Positions 24,117 to 36,477 of a stretch of DNA of 64,000 nt are shown here, in pieces. The notes under the pieces were generated by a model. That model was not told the DNA's origin. It was given only the letters and a program-made list of their open reading frames with translations, and searched no databases. Made by a program: the position numbers and the translations under genes. This DNA comes from Odiellus spinosus (lineage: Eukaryota > Arthropoda > Arachnida > Opiliones > Phalangiidae): NCBI GenBank assembly GCA_963920705.1, contig OY987237.1, forward strand, positions 8,462,601 through 8,526,600. Reading direction: 5' to 3'. Numbering within the stretch: the stretch's first letter is position 1; every line of letters starts with the position of its first letter.

Positions 24117-24452
24117 CAGAAGCCGATGAAACCCTCCTTTGAAGTCAACTACTCCAATGTTCCATATAGCGCTCCTCTCTGTATGGGTAAAATTCACAAT
24201 TTTACGAGTTAGAAGGGGTCCTACTTCATCTCCCCTGTCTACGGAAAATTGGAAATTCTCTCTCTCCACAAACGACGACGTTTTTGGACGAACTCCAAGG
24301 CTGCTAGAGATATTCGCTCGACGAACTCCCGCTCCGAAAACATCTACCGTTAAGAGGCGTACGAATCGCGCCTTTTGAGAATAACCCATACAGAGAGGGG
24401 TAGACAAGACCAGGGAGTAATAGACTTCAAAGGAGGGTTTCATCGGCTTCTG
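24117..24452. mobile_element. Family A MITE, copy 2, inverted
   Basis: A 336-bp element flanked by a perfect 7-bp duplication CTTTTAT (24110-24116 and 24453-24459). It is in the reverse orientation to copies 1 and 3. By eye it differs from the reverse complement of copy 3 at only about 7 positions, so both are young. Confidence 0.93.
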
Positions 24453-24960
24453 CTTTTATATATTAAGATAAGTGTGCATTTTTAATAGTACTAGGTGAGG
24501 TTATGACCGTATAGCACCAAAAATTAAACTGAATTTGAATTTATTTTCAAAAATTGCTCCCAAAATTAGAAATATTTTGCAGTTTTTTGGTGGTCATGTT
24601 TCGTTGAATTTAATTTAATGCAAAAATCGGACCAATCGTATTAAGTTTGCCTTTAAAATTCTATTCTAAATTTCGGTTTTGGTTGGAAATTATGAAAATA
24701 AACTGGAATTCCATTTTTAATTTAATTTCAACATTCATTTTAAATAGTGAAGTTCGATATATGTAGCAGGGGAATGAGTTACGGTAGTTGATGTTGTCTC
24801 ACTTTCATTTATTCTTTGCTTGCTAATGCCCAGAGAGAAATTTTTAAATGGACTAGATACATATAGCAACAAAATGTGCGTTGCTATTTCACAGGGCATT
24901 GTTATTGTCTCACGCTATGTCAAGGATACGAGTGAGGAGGTCTAGGGTAAGATTTATCCT

Positions 24961-24973
24961 CCCCCCCCCCCCC
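24961..24973. repeat. Poly(C) run, 13 bases
   Basis: Thirteen C in a row. A second C12 run follows at 25126-25137 and another C13 at 41573-41585. Such runs are unusual in a genome this AT-rich. Confidence 0.85.
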
Positions 24974-25944
24974 TCACCTTTCTCCTTCTAGCTTCTAGCG
25001 GTCGAGAGCGGTAATGATCGGGGACCACACAAGACGCTTCCACGTGCCACAAACACCAACGAGCATGCGCGCCAGATAGCTATAGGAACCCCCGTCGCCA
25101 AAACACAACTTTCTAAAAGATTAAACCCCCCCCCCCCTACATCCTCCACCAGATTTTTTTCTTATGATTCTCTCTGAGAATTAAACGCGAAACCGAAACT
25201 AGTTACTGAGATTTGAGATTTTGTGACTTAGTTGAGTTCAGACTAAACTATGAAACTTGATGGTTGTAAAGTTTGGAAGGGTTGTTTTGTTAATTTTCCG
25301 TGTAACTATAGATCGATAACGTTCGATTTGACAAGTAATATTTATGGAATTTTAAGGCTTATTGGGTGCCTAACATAAAAAACAAAATATTCGCAACTGC
25401 TCAAGTTCAAATTTGGTTATCTATATTCCTTACCTGTGTTCCGACTATCCGTTTTTCTTAGAAGGTTTATCATTTTGTATCAATCGCCCTCATCCAGTTG
25501 CCCTTGAAGCGTAATATAAATTCTGAAACAAAAGTTCATAAGAATAAGTTTTAAAACATCGAATTATAAATAAAATCAGTTTGCAAATCTTATTCCTCAC
25601 TGATTTGATTTTTAAAGTGAGGCTATCACCATTTTTTTCAACTGCATATATGTGTTCAGCTATATCTTACTATTAAAACGCCATGCCCATATTCAAAATG
25701 CTCCACCTCTGGGTTGAGGCGTTTTTTAGAAACTTTAAATGAAAAACTATAGTTGGAAAGTTAATGTGAAAATATAGTATTTTTTTTATGAACTTTCAAT
25801 AGGTCCCAATGATATAATAAACGTGATATATATTATTTAAAATAAGGCCTACAGCATCCACAAACATTTGAAGTTGGTTGCTATTTTACTCTTGTTCGAG
25901 TTGTTCACGAATAGATGATAATATAAATTCTGACTATACGTCCC

Positions 25945-26152
25945 AACCTTGAAAAAGGCAACATCTTCCGTAGAAACGGGTTCTATTTAACGGCTATTTT
26001 TGTTATTTCAAGGCTGGAAAAAGTATAGAAAATTCTATACTTTGAACCAACCTTGAAAAAACGTAACATCTTACATACAAACGGGTGTTTTTTAACGGGT
26101 ATTTTATCTGTTTCCAAGATAATAGAAATGTCTATTGTCCGAGCTGTGGCTG
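25945..26152. repeat. Diverged tandem duplication, about 104-bp period
   Basis: AACCTTGAAAAAGGCAACAT at 25945 recurs in variant form (AACCTTGAAAAAACGTAACA) at 26049. Both are followed by ATCTT(C/A)C..A.A..AACGGG, then T-rich sequence, TTTAACGG(C/G)TATTTT and a TTTC(A)AAG block. Confidence 0.65.
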
Positions 26153-29100
26153 CTTGATTTACGATCACAAGAGAGACTTTGAAACCGTTTTGAATATGTT
26201 CAAATATATTTTTTAAGTTAATAACATAATTTTGTATTTATTTAGTTGACCCTCAAATGTTACAGTATGACCTTTCCATAACGGTTATGCTAAACTTCAT
26301 ATCTCCAACATTTACCTTGAAAATATTGTGCTTTAACCCGGGGAGGGGGGGTCATACCAGTGCTTTAAGTGAATGTGTCATTTGTTAAAATATGTACTAA
26401 TTGAGAATCAATTGGTATCTTTCTTTTCTAGCTATAATGAATCGGGCTGATTCGGTATTCAATGTGGTTTACAACAAGATTGCAATCATCGTGGACGTGT
26501 GACTTACTACAACAATAATTGTTCATCAGGTACCGTAAAAGTCTTCAATACATATTCGTATAATATTAGGAATAGGTTATATTGTGTTAATTTTTATCTC
26601 GCTTATAACGTATAACCTTTTGATCCCGCGAATTTGATTTCTTATCCGAAATATTAAACCCGATGGGTTGCGCGGGTTTCCCAAATGCCGTTACCACCCG
26701 CGGAGAAGAAGCGAGGGAAAAAAAATATAAAAAACTTTGTAGGATTTTTGTGGCTGTCTTTTGAGGCGTCGCGCTTGACGGGCTTGCGACCCTACGGAGG
26801 TCGTGGCCAGGTCGAAACCGTGTGCCACTAAAAAATAGAAAGAGAAAGGTTACCCGAGAGAGCTAGCTGCTGGGAAGAGAGAAGTTTAAAAAAAAATAAC
26901 AAGATAAGTAAGACCACATATGAACCACCCTAAAATGAAGGATGTGAAAATCGGAATTGGCAATTCAATATGATCAATTATAATAATACTTAAGAATTAA
27001 TATAAAAGCTACTTTGCACCGTAAAAATGTAGTCATACGCCCGAAACCAACTTACGACGGCTAGCTTGATTTAGGACCATGTTCCATTGAGATACTCGCA
27101 TTCCTAATGAAATTATTTATCATATTATTGGGTTATTAATTTGAATAAGTCAATCTAAAATCTCGAAGAGTAGTCTGTGTAAGAAGGTTTTTCTCGTAAA
27201 GAACTAAAACAAAAATACTCAGGAACTCATTCTAAAATTTTACTTCTTCGTTGGAAGTAGTTTTGTGTTTTTGACGTATTTTCACACGAGATACTTCCTC
27301 TTTTAACAAGATAGTGAAGTTACGTAAAACGTTCTATATTCTCCTAATTCACGATCATTTTATCGTCCACTACACTACATAAGAGTCAGATAGCAAAAGC
27401 CAAAAAAACCTAAGTTTCTTTTGGGGTTTAAAAACGCGTTCGTTTCGACGACAGAAAAACTTTGGATATAAATTTTCCCATCTAACGAGGATCTCTCTCT
27501 CTTTCTTCTCCATCTATTCCCGGACTCCCAAAATCTCACCATCACCTCTCGCTCGCTCTCTGTATTATTTTTTCCCAAAAATCCCTGGAAACGTTTTTTC
27601 CCCAATGGCCAAGGCTATTGAGCTATTCAATTTTGAGATGTTGCTCTTATTATCGGAATAATGCGTCAATTGAAAGACATGGGAGAAGTATAGACGGTGG
27701 GAGTAGAGTTTCGGATTTTTGTTAGTGCTTTCATAGACGCGATCAGCTTGAAATTGCAGCACGCACAAACCTATGACATCTCTATCTCCAAGGAAATAGA
27801 TTGTAGAGATAAGAGGAGCCTTTAGCTTTGTACGTTGCGAAAACTCAATTTATTCTTAACTATAAACGGCCAGGGTGTCCCGGATGTCATCTCAATGCCG
27901 GAATGTTTGAAAAACGTGATTTTCCGAACGGAGTCGAGCTTTACACTGTGGGGTGCACCGTGGTTTATGTTAGTTTAAGGGTGAGAATGAAAGACTGCCA
28001 CAACTTTATATATATTTTTTTCATGCTCAATTTTTATGTATTTTCATATACATTCCTTTTTTTCTCATGGGGTTATCATCAGTCACGCTTATCTAGTCTT
28101 AAATCGCCACAAAATGTGGGTTCCGGAATTTCGCAAAGTGTTACAAATAAATTTAAGTTCCTTTAAATTCAGGAACTTGCTGGACAGGTCATGCTCTAAA
28201 AACAATACTAATAATGCTGGAATGGCCAAAAAAAATTAAAATTTATATTTTGATTACAAAAACGAACCCTTTACGAACTTTTGAGATTTTACGCGGTTTC
28301 GAACTGTCCCAAATAACTTCATCTAAATGCCACTTGTCCCATGAAATTTGCTTCCTGATTATGTAACGATTATTTAAATACTAATTAAGTTACAGAATTT
28401 TATAAATTGTAACATTTAAGTTAGTAAACGGGGATATACTATTAAGATAATTCATAATGTTTGCACCAAATTTGATGGCAAATTTGTCAATTTTCACACA
28501 GGTTACCTATAATTGAAACCTTGCAATTAATTCCCATGCGATATGATAATTCGTTTGAATGTGCACCTCATAATTACAATTCTTCAGCATATATTTTCCA
28601 AATTTAAACAATATTTCCATTGAAGTCTATCACACTTAAACCCGGTCCCAATTAAGCCTTACATTTTAAAATTATGCTAGTATTATATTTTTATTTGAAA
28701 TTTAATTTTGAAGAATGTTATCCATTGAAAACTTGTTCTTAATTAAAACGAATTCAAGTAAATCTTCAAAATTATACCAATTAGTATCTAGCAATTACAT
28801 CAAAATTGTATGAAGTTCTAATACATCTCACGCATCTATCTTCACTCTGATAAAAGCTATACCACACTGCTTATGATTAACAAAGACGTGTTAAAAAGAT
28901 TTCGACCATCATGGCTTTCTTCAAAAGTGTATACCCCATCAAATCAAATGATAAGTAACCCACCAGAACCTCTACCGAATCCCATTCGGGACGCGCACAT
29001 TTGGGATTTCACTCTTATCTCAACCGGGGCCCAATTTACACATTAGTTCCCTGTAGCTTGACTTTAACAACTGCGTATGTGAACCCTTCTTTCCAAGGCA

Positions 29101-30459
29101 GTGTGTTGTGTCCCAATGAAACGGGACCGACAAAGTCCCTTCATGTGAGAGGCCTATATTTTACTAAATGACTCTCATTCGTTATTCTATATCGGCTCGA
29201 TTTTCCCCCCTCCCACCCCCGGAAACGAAATAAAGATATTTCTTTAGAATATTTATATATTTTCTTTTTCACAAATGTTCTTTCGCTAGAAATTTCTTTT
29301 CTTATCCGATCACACCTACGTGTCAAGTAAAATGTCTTCATTAACTGGAACGAAAAGGAATAAGAAGTGAAACTACAAAGGAACCCGACGTACCCGGCGT
29401 CCCGCACGCCAAATGTTCAATGGGGGTGGGAGAGGGAAAGAGTCTTATTAATCGGTTTACACGCCCGCCAAGAAACTGTAGTTTTTTTATGGTTCATGGA
29501 GGGAAAATGAATGAAGTTAAGGCTGCATTATTTGCTAGTGTATTATACTGCATGGGTTGGGTTATATATTTCCACTTGTCTTCTTCAATTTGCATTGAGT
29601 TCTTCTATTTGGTAATCGTTCTTCGGTTTATCCATTGGCAGAGTATGATTAAAAGTAGTGCAGAGTTTTGAAACCATTTCCACAATCCGCATGATTGAGA
29701 TTAACCTCCAGGATTCAGATTTATCTATGAATTTCAGAATTCTCTGAATAAAGGGTTCATAAAAACCTTGAAATATCAGGAAATTTTAATATTGAGGAGC
29801 AAAAATCATTGAAATATCATTGAAACTCTATAAACTATATAGAACTTTAGAAGTCAAGGAAATTTATTGAAGTACCTCAATCACCTAAATTCATTATATT
29901 TATTATGGTTTTTAAAATCAATTAGTGCACCAATTGCTTCTAATCCAGCAGTCTCTCTCAAATTAGCTCCGCAATCTCAATTACCATCTTCTAGGAAGAC
30001 CGCGTAACTACTAGCCTATTCTTACCGAAAATAATGATCCATTAGCTAATCCCACATTCAAATTTAATACGGCTAATCCATACGAATACAACTTTTAATT
30101 AATTCTGGAAGTTCAGTTAGTTTCTCAGTTTTCTCAATTCCCCTTAGCGTTGTGCTCCTTCCTACTTGCTTCATGAGCAGAATAAATAGGCGCGGGCGAA
30201 ACCGCGTTCGATCCGCTTCGTCTTCTCCCTCTCTTTCTCTCTGCTCCGCGTTCCGATATGAGGATGAAGAAGTGAGAGAAGACGTTGAAGGAAAAGAAAA
30301 AAACTCTCAGAAGATGGAGAAGTTAGAAGATGATCAACCCCCAACTAAAGGGAAGACCGTAGCAAAAGAGGGGGCTAGAATGAATGAGGGGAGGATTCGG
30401 ACGACTGCCTCGACTCTGTGTATACGTTCACTGCTGCCGCCGCCGGAGAAGTCGGATAA

Positions 30460-30468
30460 GACCACCCA
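30460..30468 (+). promoter_or_regulatory. Perfect Ci/Gli site 4
   Basis: GACCACCCA in the context ATAAGACCACCCAAGAAG, in a locally GC-richer patch about 20.8 kb upstream of the patched start codon. Binding is inferred. Confidence 0.5.
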
Positions 30469-30708
30469 AGAAGATCTTACTAATAGGCTGGGCTAGCCAC
30501 TGCTGGCCGCTTTCTAACCACCCCAAATCTCTCATTTAAAGGGAGCCCGAAATAGAAAATTAAGTCATTTTATTCCAGTTCTATTTACCCTTATAGTATA
30601 ATCTGAACTTCTGGATTATTTAAAAATTTAGATATGTATGATACGAAGCTAAATTTAAAGATAGAAATGAAAAATTAGAGCGCGACGCTTTTGGGGAATT
30701 GGTATTAC

Positions 30709-31044
30709 CAGAAGCCGATGAAACCCTCCTTTGAAGTCTATTACTCCCGGGTCTTGTCTACCCCTCTCTGTATGGGTTATTCTCAAAAGGCGCGATTCGT
30801 ACGCCTCCTAACGGTAGATGTTTTCGGAGCGGGAGCTCGTCGAGCGAATATCTCTAGCAGCCTTGGAGTTCGTCCAAAAAACGTCGTCGTTTGTGGAGAG
30901 AGAGAATTTCCAATTTTCCGTAGACAGGGGGATGAAGTAGGACCCCTTCTAACTCGTAAAATTGTGAATTTTACCCATACAGAGAGGAGCGCTATATGGA
31001 ACATTGGAGTAGTAGACTTCAAAGGAGGGTTTCATCGGCTTCTG
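30709..31044. mobile_element. Family A MITE, copy 3
   Basis: A 336-bp element flanked by a perfect 7-bp duplication GTATTAC (30702-30708 and 31045-31051). Terminal inverted repeats are about 38 bp and near perfect, with patchy complementarity continuing inwards to CTCTCTGTATGGGT. No transposase is encoded. Confidence 0.93.
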
Positions 31045-34000
31045 GTATTACCACGTGATAGGGTCATGTGACCATTTCTACATTTCTCACCCGAAGAATT
31101 GCATGCTTCTTTCGTTCTGAATGAATATATATAGTATATAGTGTGGGAAATAAGACTTAATCGGGTTCAATTTTATTTCTGTAGTTATTACCCAGTTTAT
31201 AACGTTTATCCCACATTAAAACGCATAGAACCAAAAATGAAATGCATTGACATAAAACCATCGAGTTTTTTTCTCTTTCAACCTCCCTTTAAGAAGGGGG
31301 CAGATCTAATATTAAAAAAAAAAGTAGAAAGAAAACGTCCTCATCTCTCGGAAAAAAAGAGGGTTCTCTTGATTCTTCATTTCCTAACCCCGTGAGAAGA
31401 AATATCCTTCGCCGTTTTCAATCTAAATTTCCCCCGCTTGCGCGTTTGGACATTGGTAAAAACGTTCTTACAGTCACTGTTGTCACGTGACTGGTCGTTT
31501 GACCCCCTCCGCCAAGACAGTTCAGGTGTATTTTTCCGAATTTACTTTAAAACTTGGTAGTTAAGCGGGATTTCGCGTATTTGATCGCTCTGACGTTGGA
31601 CTCGTAACACGTGTGTTTATACCGTCGTCTGCTTATATAGTTTAAAACATTTTGAGCTCGACAACCGAATTTTTTGTCTTTGGACTGTCATGGGCTGAAC
31701 GATATGAAGTTGCTTAGTTGTGAAAGTATCAAGGTAGGGATATTTTATTAATTACGGCCTTACGTACAATTTTAATTCATCGTGTTTATTAAAGTCGGGT
31801 TAACCATTTCTGCAGTAAAATCTGTACACTGAATACGATGTTACTTAACTGATTACATCCTTTGATAATTATAAATACTTACCCAGTTTGGGCACCAATT
31901 ACGTGAAAAAATATAACTCTTTCATTAGAATTTCAACAAGAATTATTTTCCGTCAATTGTCACCGTCCCATTGTTACGCAATTTATCTTTAAACTATCAA
32001 CGGGGGCCCTATAATTACCAAGTTCCGTTATAATGACACTTACCACCCTTAACACGGCCATTATCCATATAACTCCTCAATTACTCTATACCATAGTACT
32101 TCCCTGAGAGAGCTACTGTTTTTGGTTTTATTCACACTGTATTAAAAACGACGTGTATCATTTCGTAATAATTATTAAAAGCTATACGTTCACAATATAG
32201 ACTTTGCCAAAACGTTTAAAAATGCTTTGCGCCCCTGAACCAATAAGTCGCGCCCCTATAATTTGAATCAAACTCTATCCAACATTCCTTTCGCCCTCGC
32301 TCAGGGAACAACTGTATTTCAGTTTGCCCCCAAGAGCGTTCGTTGCGCCCCCAAATAGCCTTGCGCCCCAGGACCCAGTGCCCCTTGGCCCTGTTTAATT
32401 AAGCTTGAAAGCAATCTCCTCCAAGCTCGAATTAGCACCAGAGCTTTCTAAAAAAAGCTAAAAATAGAATCTATAAACCATAAAAAAGTTTAGTCATCAC
32501 TTAAAGTGTGAACGAAGATTCAATTGTCTGCGTAAGAAGTTTGACCTTAATTAACCCCTAGATCTTGTCCTCTCTGCCCTGTGTGTATGGAAGACGAAAG
32601 TTGTACTTATTAAAATGAAGTTGAAGACTGTGAAGTCGTAATTGGTTTTAACACGCTTATGTAAACGACACAGAGAGATTGAGAGAGTTCCTATATAGCC
32701 CGTCTTAATAAATGATTTGAAATGGATGGAGCGTGTTGTATACGGTCTCTAGTTTGTATAGCATTAGGGAGTAAATTTTTTTCTTGGCGCGCCGCTTTTT
32801 TAACTGCGTTTTTGGCGCGCACGCTGTTGCGCACGAAGTACACATATACTCATCCTTCAAATTGTTTATAAGCTGTCGGAATGAATGGACCAAAAATAGC
32901 CCCACTTTCGAAAAACTTTCCGCATTTTACTGTAAACATTTGCAACTGGATGAGGATTTTTATATGTATTTTTTTTTAACTCGAGATCTCGGCGGAACTT
33001 CTCATCGGGGCCACCCGCGCCTATAACCCCGTTCTCGGGAAGTTGAAGGAAGACACACAAATGTGATTCCAAAAGTTGGAGATTTTAACCTTAAAAAATA
33101 GCCCAAGCAAATTAATACGTCCAAAAACACATAATAATATTTATTTCGCAAGTCGTCGCACGGACGCCTATAATTTCCTACACGATTTCCCTGACTAGAT
33201 CTGCGCACGCTCACGCGCGATACAATTTAGAAGTCCAGTGTCAATGCGGCTAATATGTTATGCAAGAAAACGGATAAATATTTCTGAGTGAAAATTTGTA
33301 TTGACACTTTTAGAGAATTGTATAAACCAATTCCAATAGGTTTGGTCTAAAAATATTTTTCTGGCAGTCTTCCTTTAAGTTTTTTTCGCAATTTTTCATT
33401 CTGGAGTTTTTTTATCCATCATTCTTTTCGTTTTTCGTATGTACCAAATTTTTCAAACTTTAGTTAAAGACTTTAAATTGCAATTAATTTAAATTTTGTT
33501 AATTTGGCAAAACGGCAAAAACTGAAATGAGAAATACGATTTTAAACCTCATATAGAAGCGTACAAGTTGTGCAAACTATGTAGTCTCCGCTTGAACAAG
33601 AAAATTTAACCGTTAGGCTCTTCAGATATACCATACTCTTTAAATTTAATTTGTTAAATACTTAAGTGTCAGTAACGTCGTAATAAGAATTAGATTTATG
33701 GATTGATTAGTATCATTTGTTAAAGGAACAGAACGAAACAAAAAACTTTAAGTCTACATTTAAATACGAAAAATCACTCGTTTTTAATTTTACAAAAATT
33801 GAAATGTGTATTTTGTATGTTTGTAATAAATCTAATTCATATTATGACGTTACTGTACTTTTACTTTATAATCAAAGTTCTAATGGTTAAAACCCTGTAG
33901 AAAAGATTAGTAACTTCTCGTAGAGAAACATGGATGTAAGGGGGCAAGCCCTCTAATGTATAAAGAAATGTCAACAGGCAACTAAAGTTAGTGAACTAAA

Positions 34001-35524
34001 TCTCTACAATTAGGCAGAAATTACAAGGCTGCTAACTCTACCTGTAGTTGCTTATTTCATTTTCTATTCTTATACAAAAGGGGTGCATCTTATGTGGAAT
34101 TAAGAATCTGTCTACATCGAACTAAACGGAATATTATGGCGCCTGATATATAAGTATTGCGGGTTGCCTCGTAAATAATGACCTTTAACCCTTTCCCAGA
34201 TATGACTAGCATATTTACATCCCTTCAAAATCGCTCTGAAGAAAAAAAATCCCGCTTATCTGCAGAAATATACATTGAAGCGTATACAATACATACATCC
34301 ATACAAACAAAATCTCGAATTGTTTTTAAAGTGGTCTTTCTCCAATCTATGCTTTCCCTTCTTATCCTCCGATCCTCGACGGCCCCCTCCACTAACTTAC
34401 ACAACTTTACAGAACTTTCTTCATGATTTTTCTTTTTCTACTTTAAAGCTATAAACGTTTACATCTTGTCCCGCGGAACGGCGCCACCGTTCTATCTTAT
34501 ATCTACTTCTCGGGTGGTCTTTTTCGCGCGCTTTTCTCTTTGGCCTTTGGGCTGCCAAAAATTTAACGCAAAATCAGTTATCTGTCATTTTCTTTTTATT
34601 CCACTCTTTTCGCGGGACGCTTTTTCTACAAACAAAGTCAACCCTTTTTAACTGTTTATTTCCAGCCCCCCCTCCCTTTCGTTTTTTAACAACGCCCCCT
34701 TTTAAGATACGGCTTATCCGTCTCTCAGGTTGGAAAGAATCCAAATGGCTCATATCGCACTACTACTCCTTTCCATGTTCTTTTAGCTTGTTCTTTCATG
34801 CATTAACATCCCAAAGAAATAATTTTTAACCACCTGTTCCACATAATCAAAAACTAATCATTAACAAAAAAAATTGTCCAGAAATGTTTCTGATGAAACG
34901 TAGGATATATGTAGAATTCTAAAATCCCAGTAATATTGTGAGTTTGTAATTTACCATAGATTACAATTAGATATAAATTAATTTGATATCAGCTTCTCTT
35001 GAAAAAGCAAAAACTTGAAAAACCCTGATTGAAAACGTGGATGGGAGAGTTCTTATTACTCCCTTAGGGTGGATATTAATGAATTTAATACTCTTTAATC
35101 AAGTAATCCGTGTATTGTAGCGAGGGGAATTTTGGAAAAGCTACTACAATCTTAAGAATTTCTAGAAATTATTTGGGCGACTAATATAAGATAAAATTCT
35201 TGTCATTTTCTAATGCGTGAGTTTTTCCGGTGTTTGAATTCCAATTTCATGCGTAATATATATTTAAATTTTATTAATTGTTATGTACATCAAAAAATTA
35301 AGTATATTGTAATCGAAAGTTAACATTATTAAGATTTTTTAAACTATATGTCTTGAAAGAAACGCTTCATAGAATACTGCAAATTGAAATACCCTTCGTG
35401 AGGTTCAGCTTTCCCTTGAACATTGGTGCACGGGAGTTAAACATTTCTACAGGCGTTGAGTGGAAAAGGGGCCCTGTTAAGAGTTCTAAAATTACAGTAA
35501 TTCTGTAAATTGGAAAATTACGCT

Positions 35525-35563
35525 GTAAATTACCACGACATTTACAGTATCGTGGTAATTTAC
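35525..35563. repeat. Hairpin with perfect 14-bp stem
   Basis: GTAAATTACCACGA (35525-35538) pairs with TCGTGGTAATTTAC (35550-35563) around an 11-base loop. Flanking TTACAG/CTGTAA repeats suggest a relic of an inverted-repeat transposon rather than an RNA gene. Confidence 0.75.
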
Positions 35564-36396
35564 CGGTATTCACAAAATTATTTGTATTTGAATTTCTTTG
35601 ATTTCAAATGCGGAATTTCTCTTATACAAACGCTTCAAAATTACATATCCAATAAGCTAATGTGAGGCAGGGGAAGTGCATATAACGTATAGATCGTTCA
35701 GTGTTGTTTCCGGTTGCCTATCCCTTTAAAATCACCCATATTATGTAAAATAAATCTTTTGATAAACCCAAAAAGCATGCCACGAAGCTTTATACATATG
35801 ACCCCTACAAAAATAACACGTTTTTGCATTCCGGTAGATAAATTCATGATCTAACCTTAACCTCAAGTTTACGAGTCCGCTGGCGATGCTGGGACACGAG
35901 ACCAGCCCACGCGACCATTTGGCTCTTTATCTTATACACTCGGTTCTCTTCCTTGATACATTTAAATAATCCATCGTGCTTGAATTTGTACTCGCCCTTT
36001 TCCGATAAAAGTCATAAACTATTCGGCGTTATCGGAGAATTCTTAGGGGGTGCGGGTGGTGTCTTGACCAATTTGTTAGTATCTCTTCGAGCCACATATC
36101 TACAGCCCACTCTTAGCCAGAACTGCCACGCGCCACCCAAAAAGCTCTTATCAGTTGGCGCATGCCTAAGTCAAAACAAGAACGGAAAGACATTTTCGTA
36201 GATGGGATAAGACACGTAATTTTGATATAAACCAAAATAAATAAAGTATTAAAAGTCCAGGACAGGGCCACCTAGGATGATTGGCCTCTGTGAAGGGTAA
36301 GGACACTTTCGTAAAATTAGAATCATCCTTCTTGGATATTCGCCGGAAAATAGTGACTGCAGGCGCGCAGAGTTCTCCTCGCTCTGCTTATGCTAG

Positions 36397-36477
36397 ACCG
36401 TGAGCCTTCAGACTCGAGATATTCCCGGGGAAAGATTACCGTGAACCTTAAGACTCGAGATATTCCCGGGGATGATT
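36397..36477. repeat. Tandem duplication of a ~41-bp unit
   Basis: Two adjacent copies begin ACCGTGA(G/A)CCTT and contain AGACTCGAGATATTCCCGGG. They differ at a few positions. No function is evident. Confidence 0.85.

Larger units (their letters stand above)
24460..30459. other. Gene-free stretch with C-runs and GC-rich patches
   Basis: No recognisable gene. It holds C13 at 24961-24973, C12 at 25126-25137, a TTAA-preceded family D end (AGTGAGGCTATCACC) at 25616, a duplicated ~104-bp unit from 25945, an exon-like segment at 26432-26529 and a CpG-containing patch at about 26,620-26,880. Another GC-richer, CT-rich patch lies at 30,180-30,490. Confidence 0.45.

Noticed and set aside
24081-24443. 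120-residue open frame inside family A copy 2, and similar frames at 30691-31071
   Set aside because: These frames run through the inverted repeats of the MITE on both strands, are not conserved as frames in the more diverged copy 1, and resemble no transposase.
30152-30496. 114-residue frame rich in Arg, Ser, Glu and Lys
   Set aside because: No domain or homologue was recognised. Its composition reflects a local GC- and CT-rich patch, so it was not called a gene.
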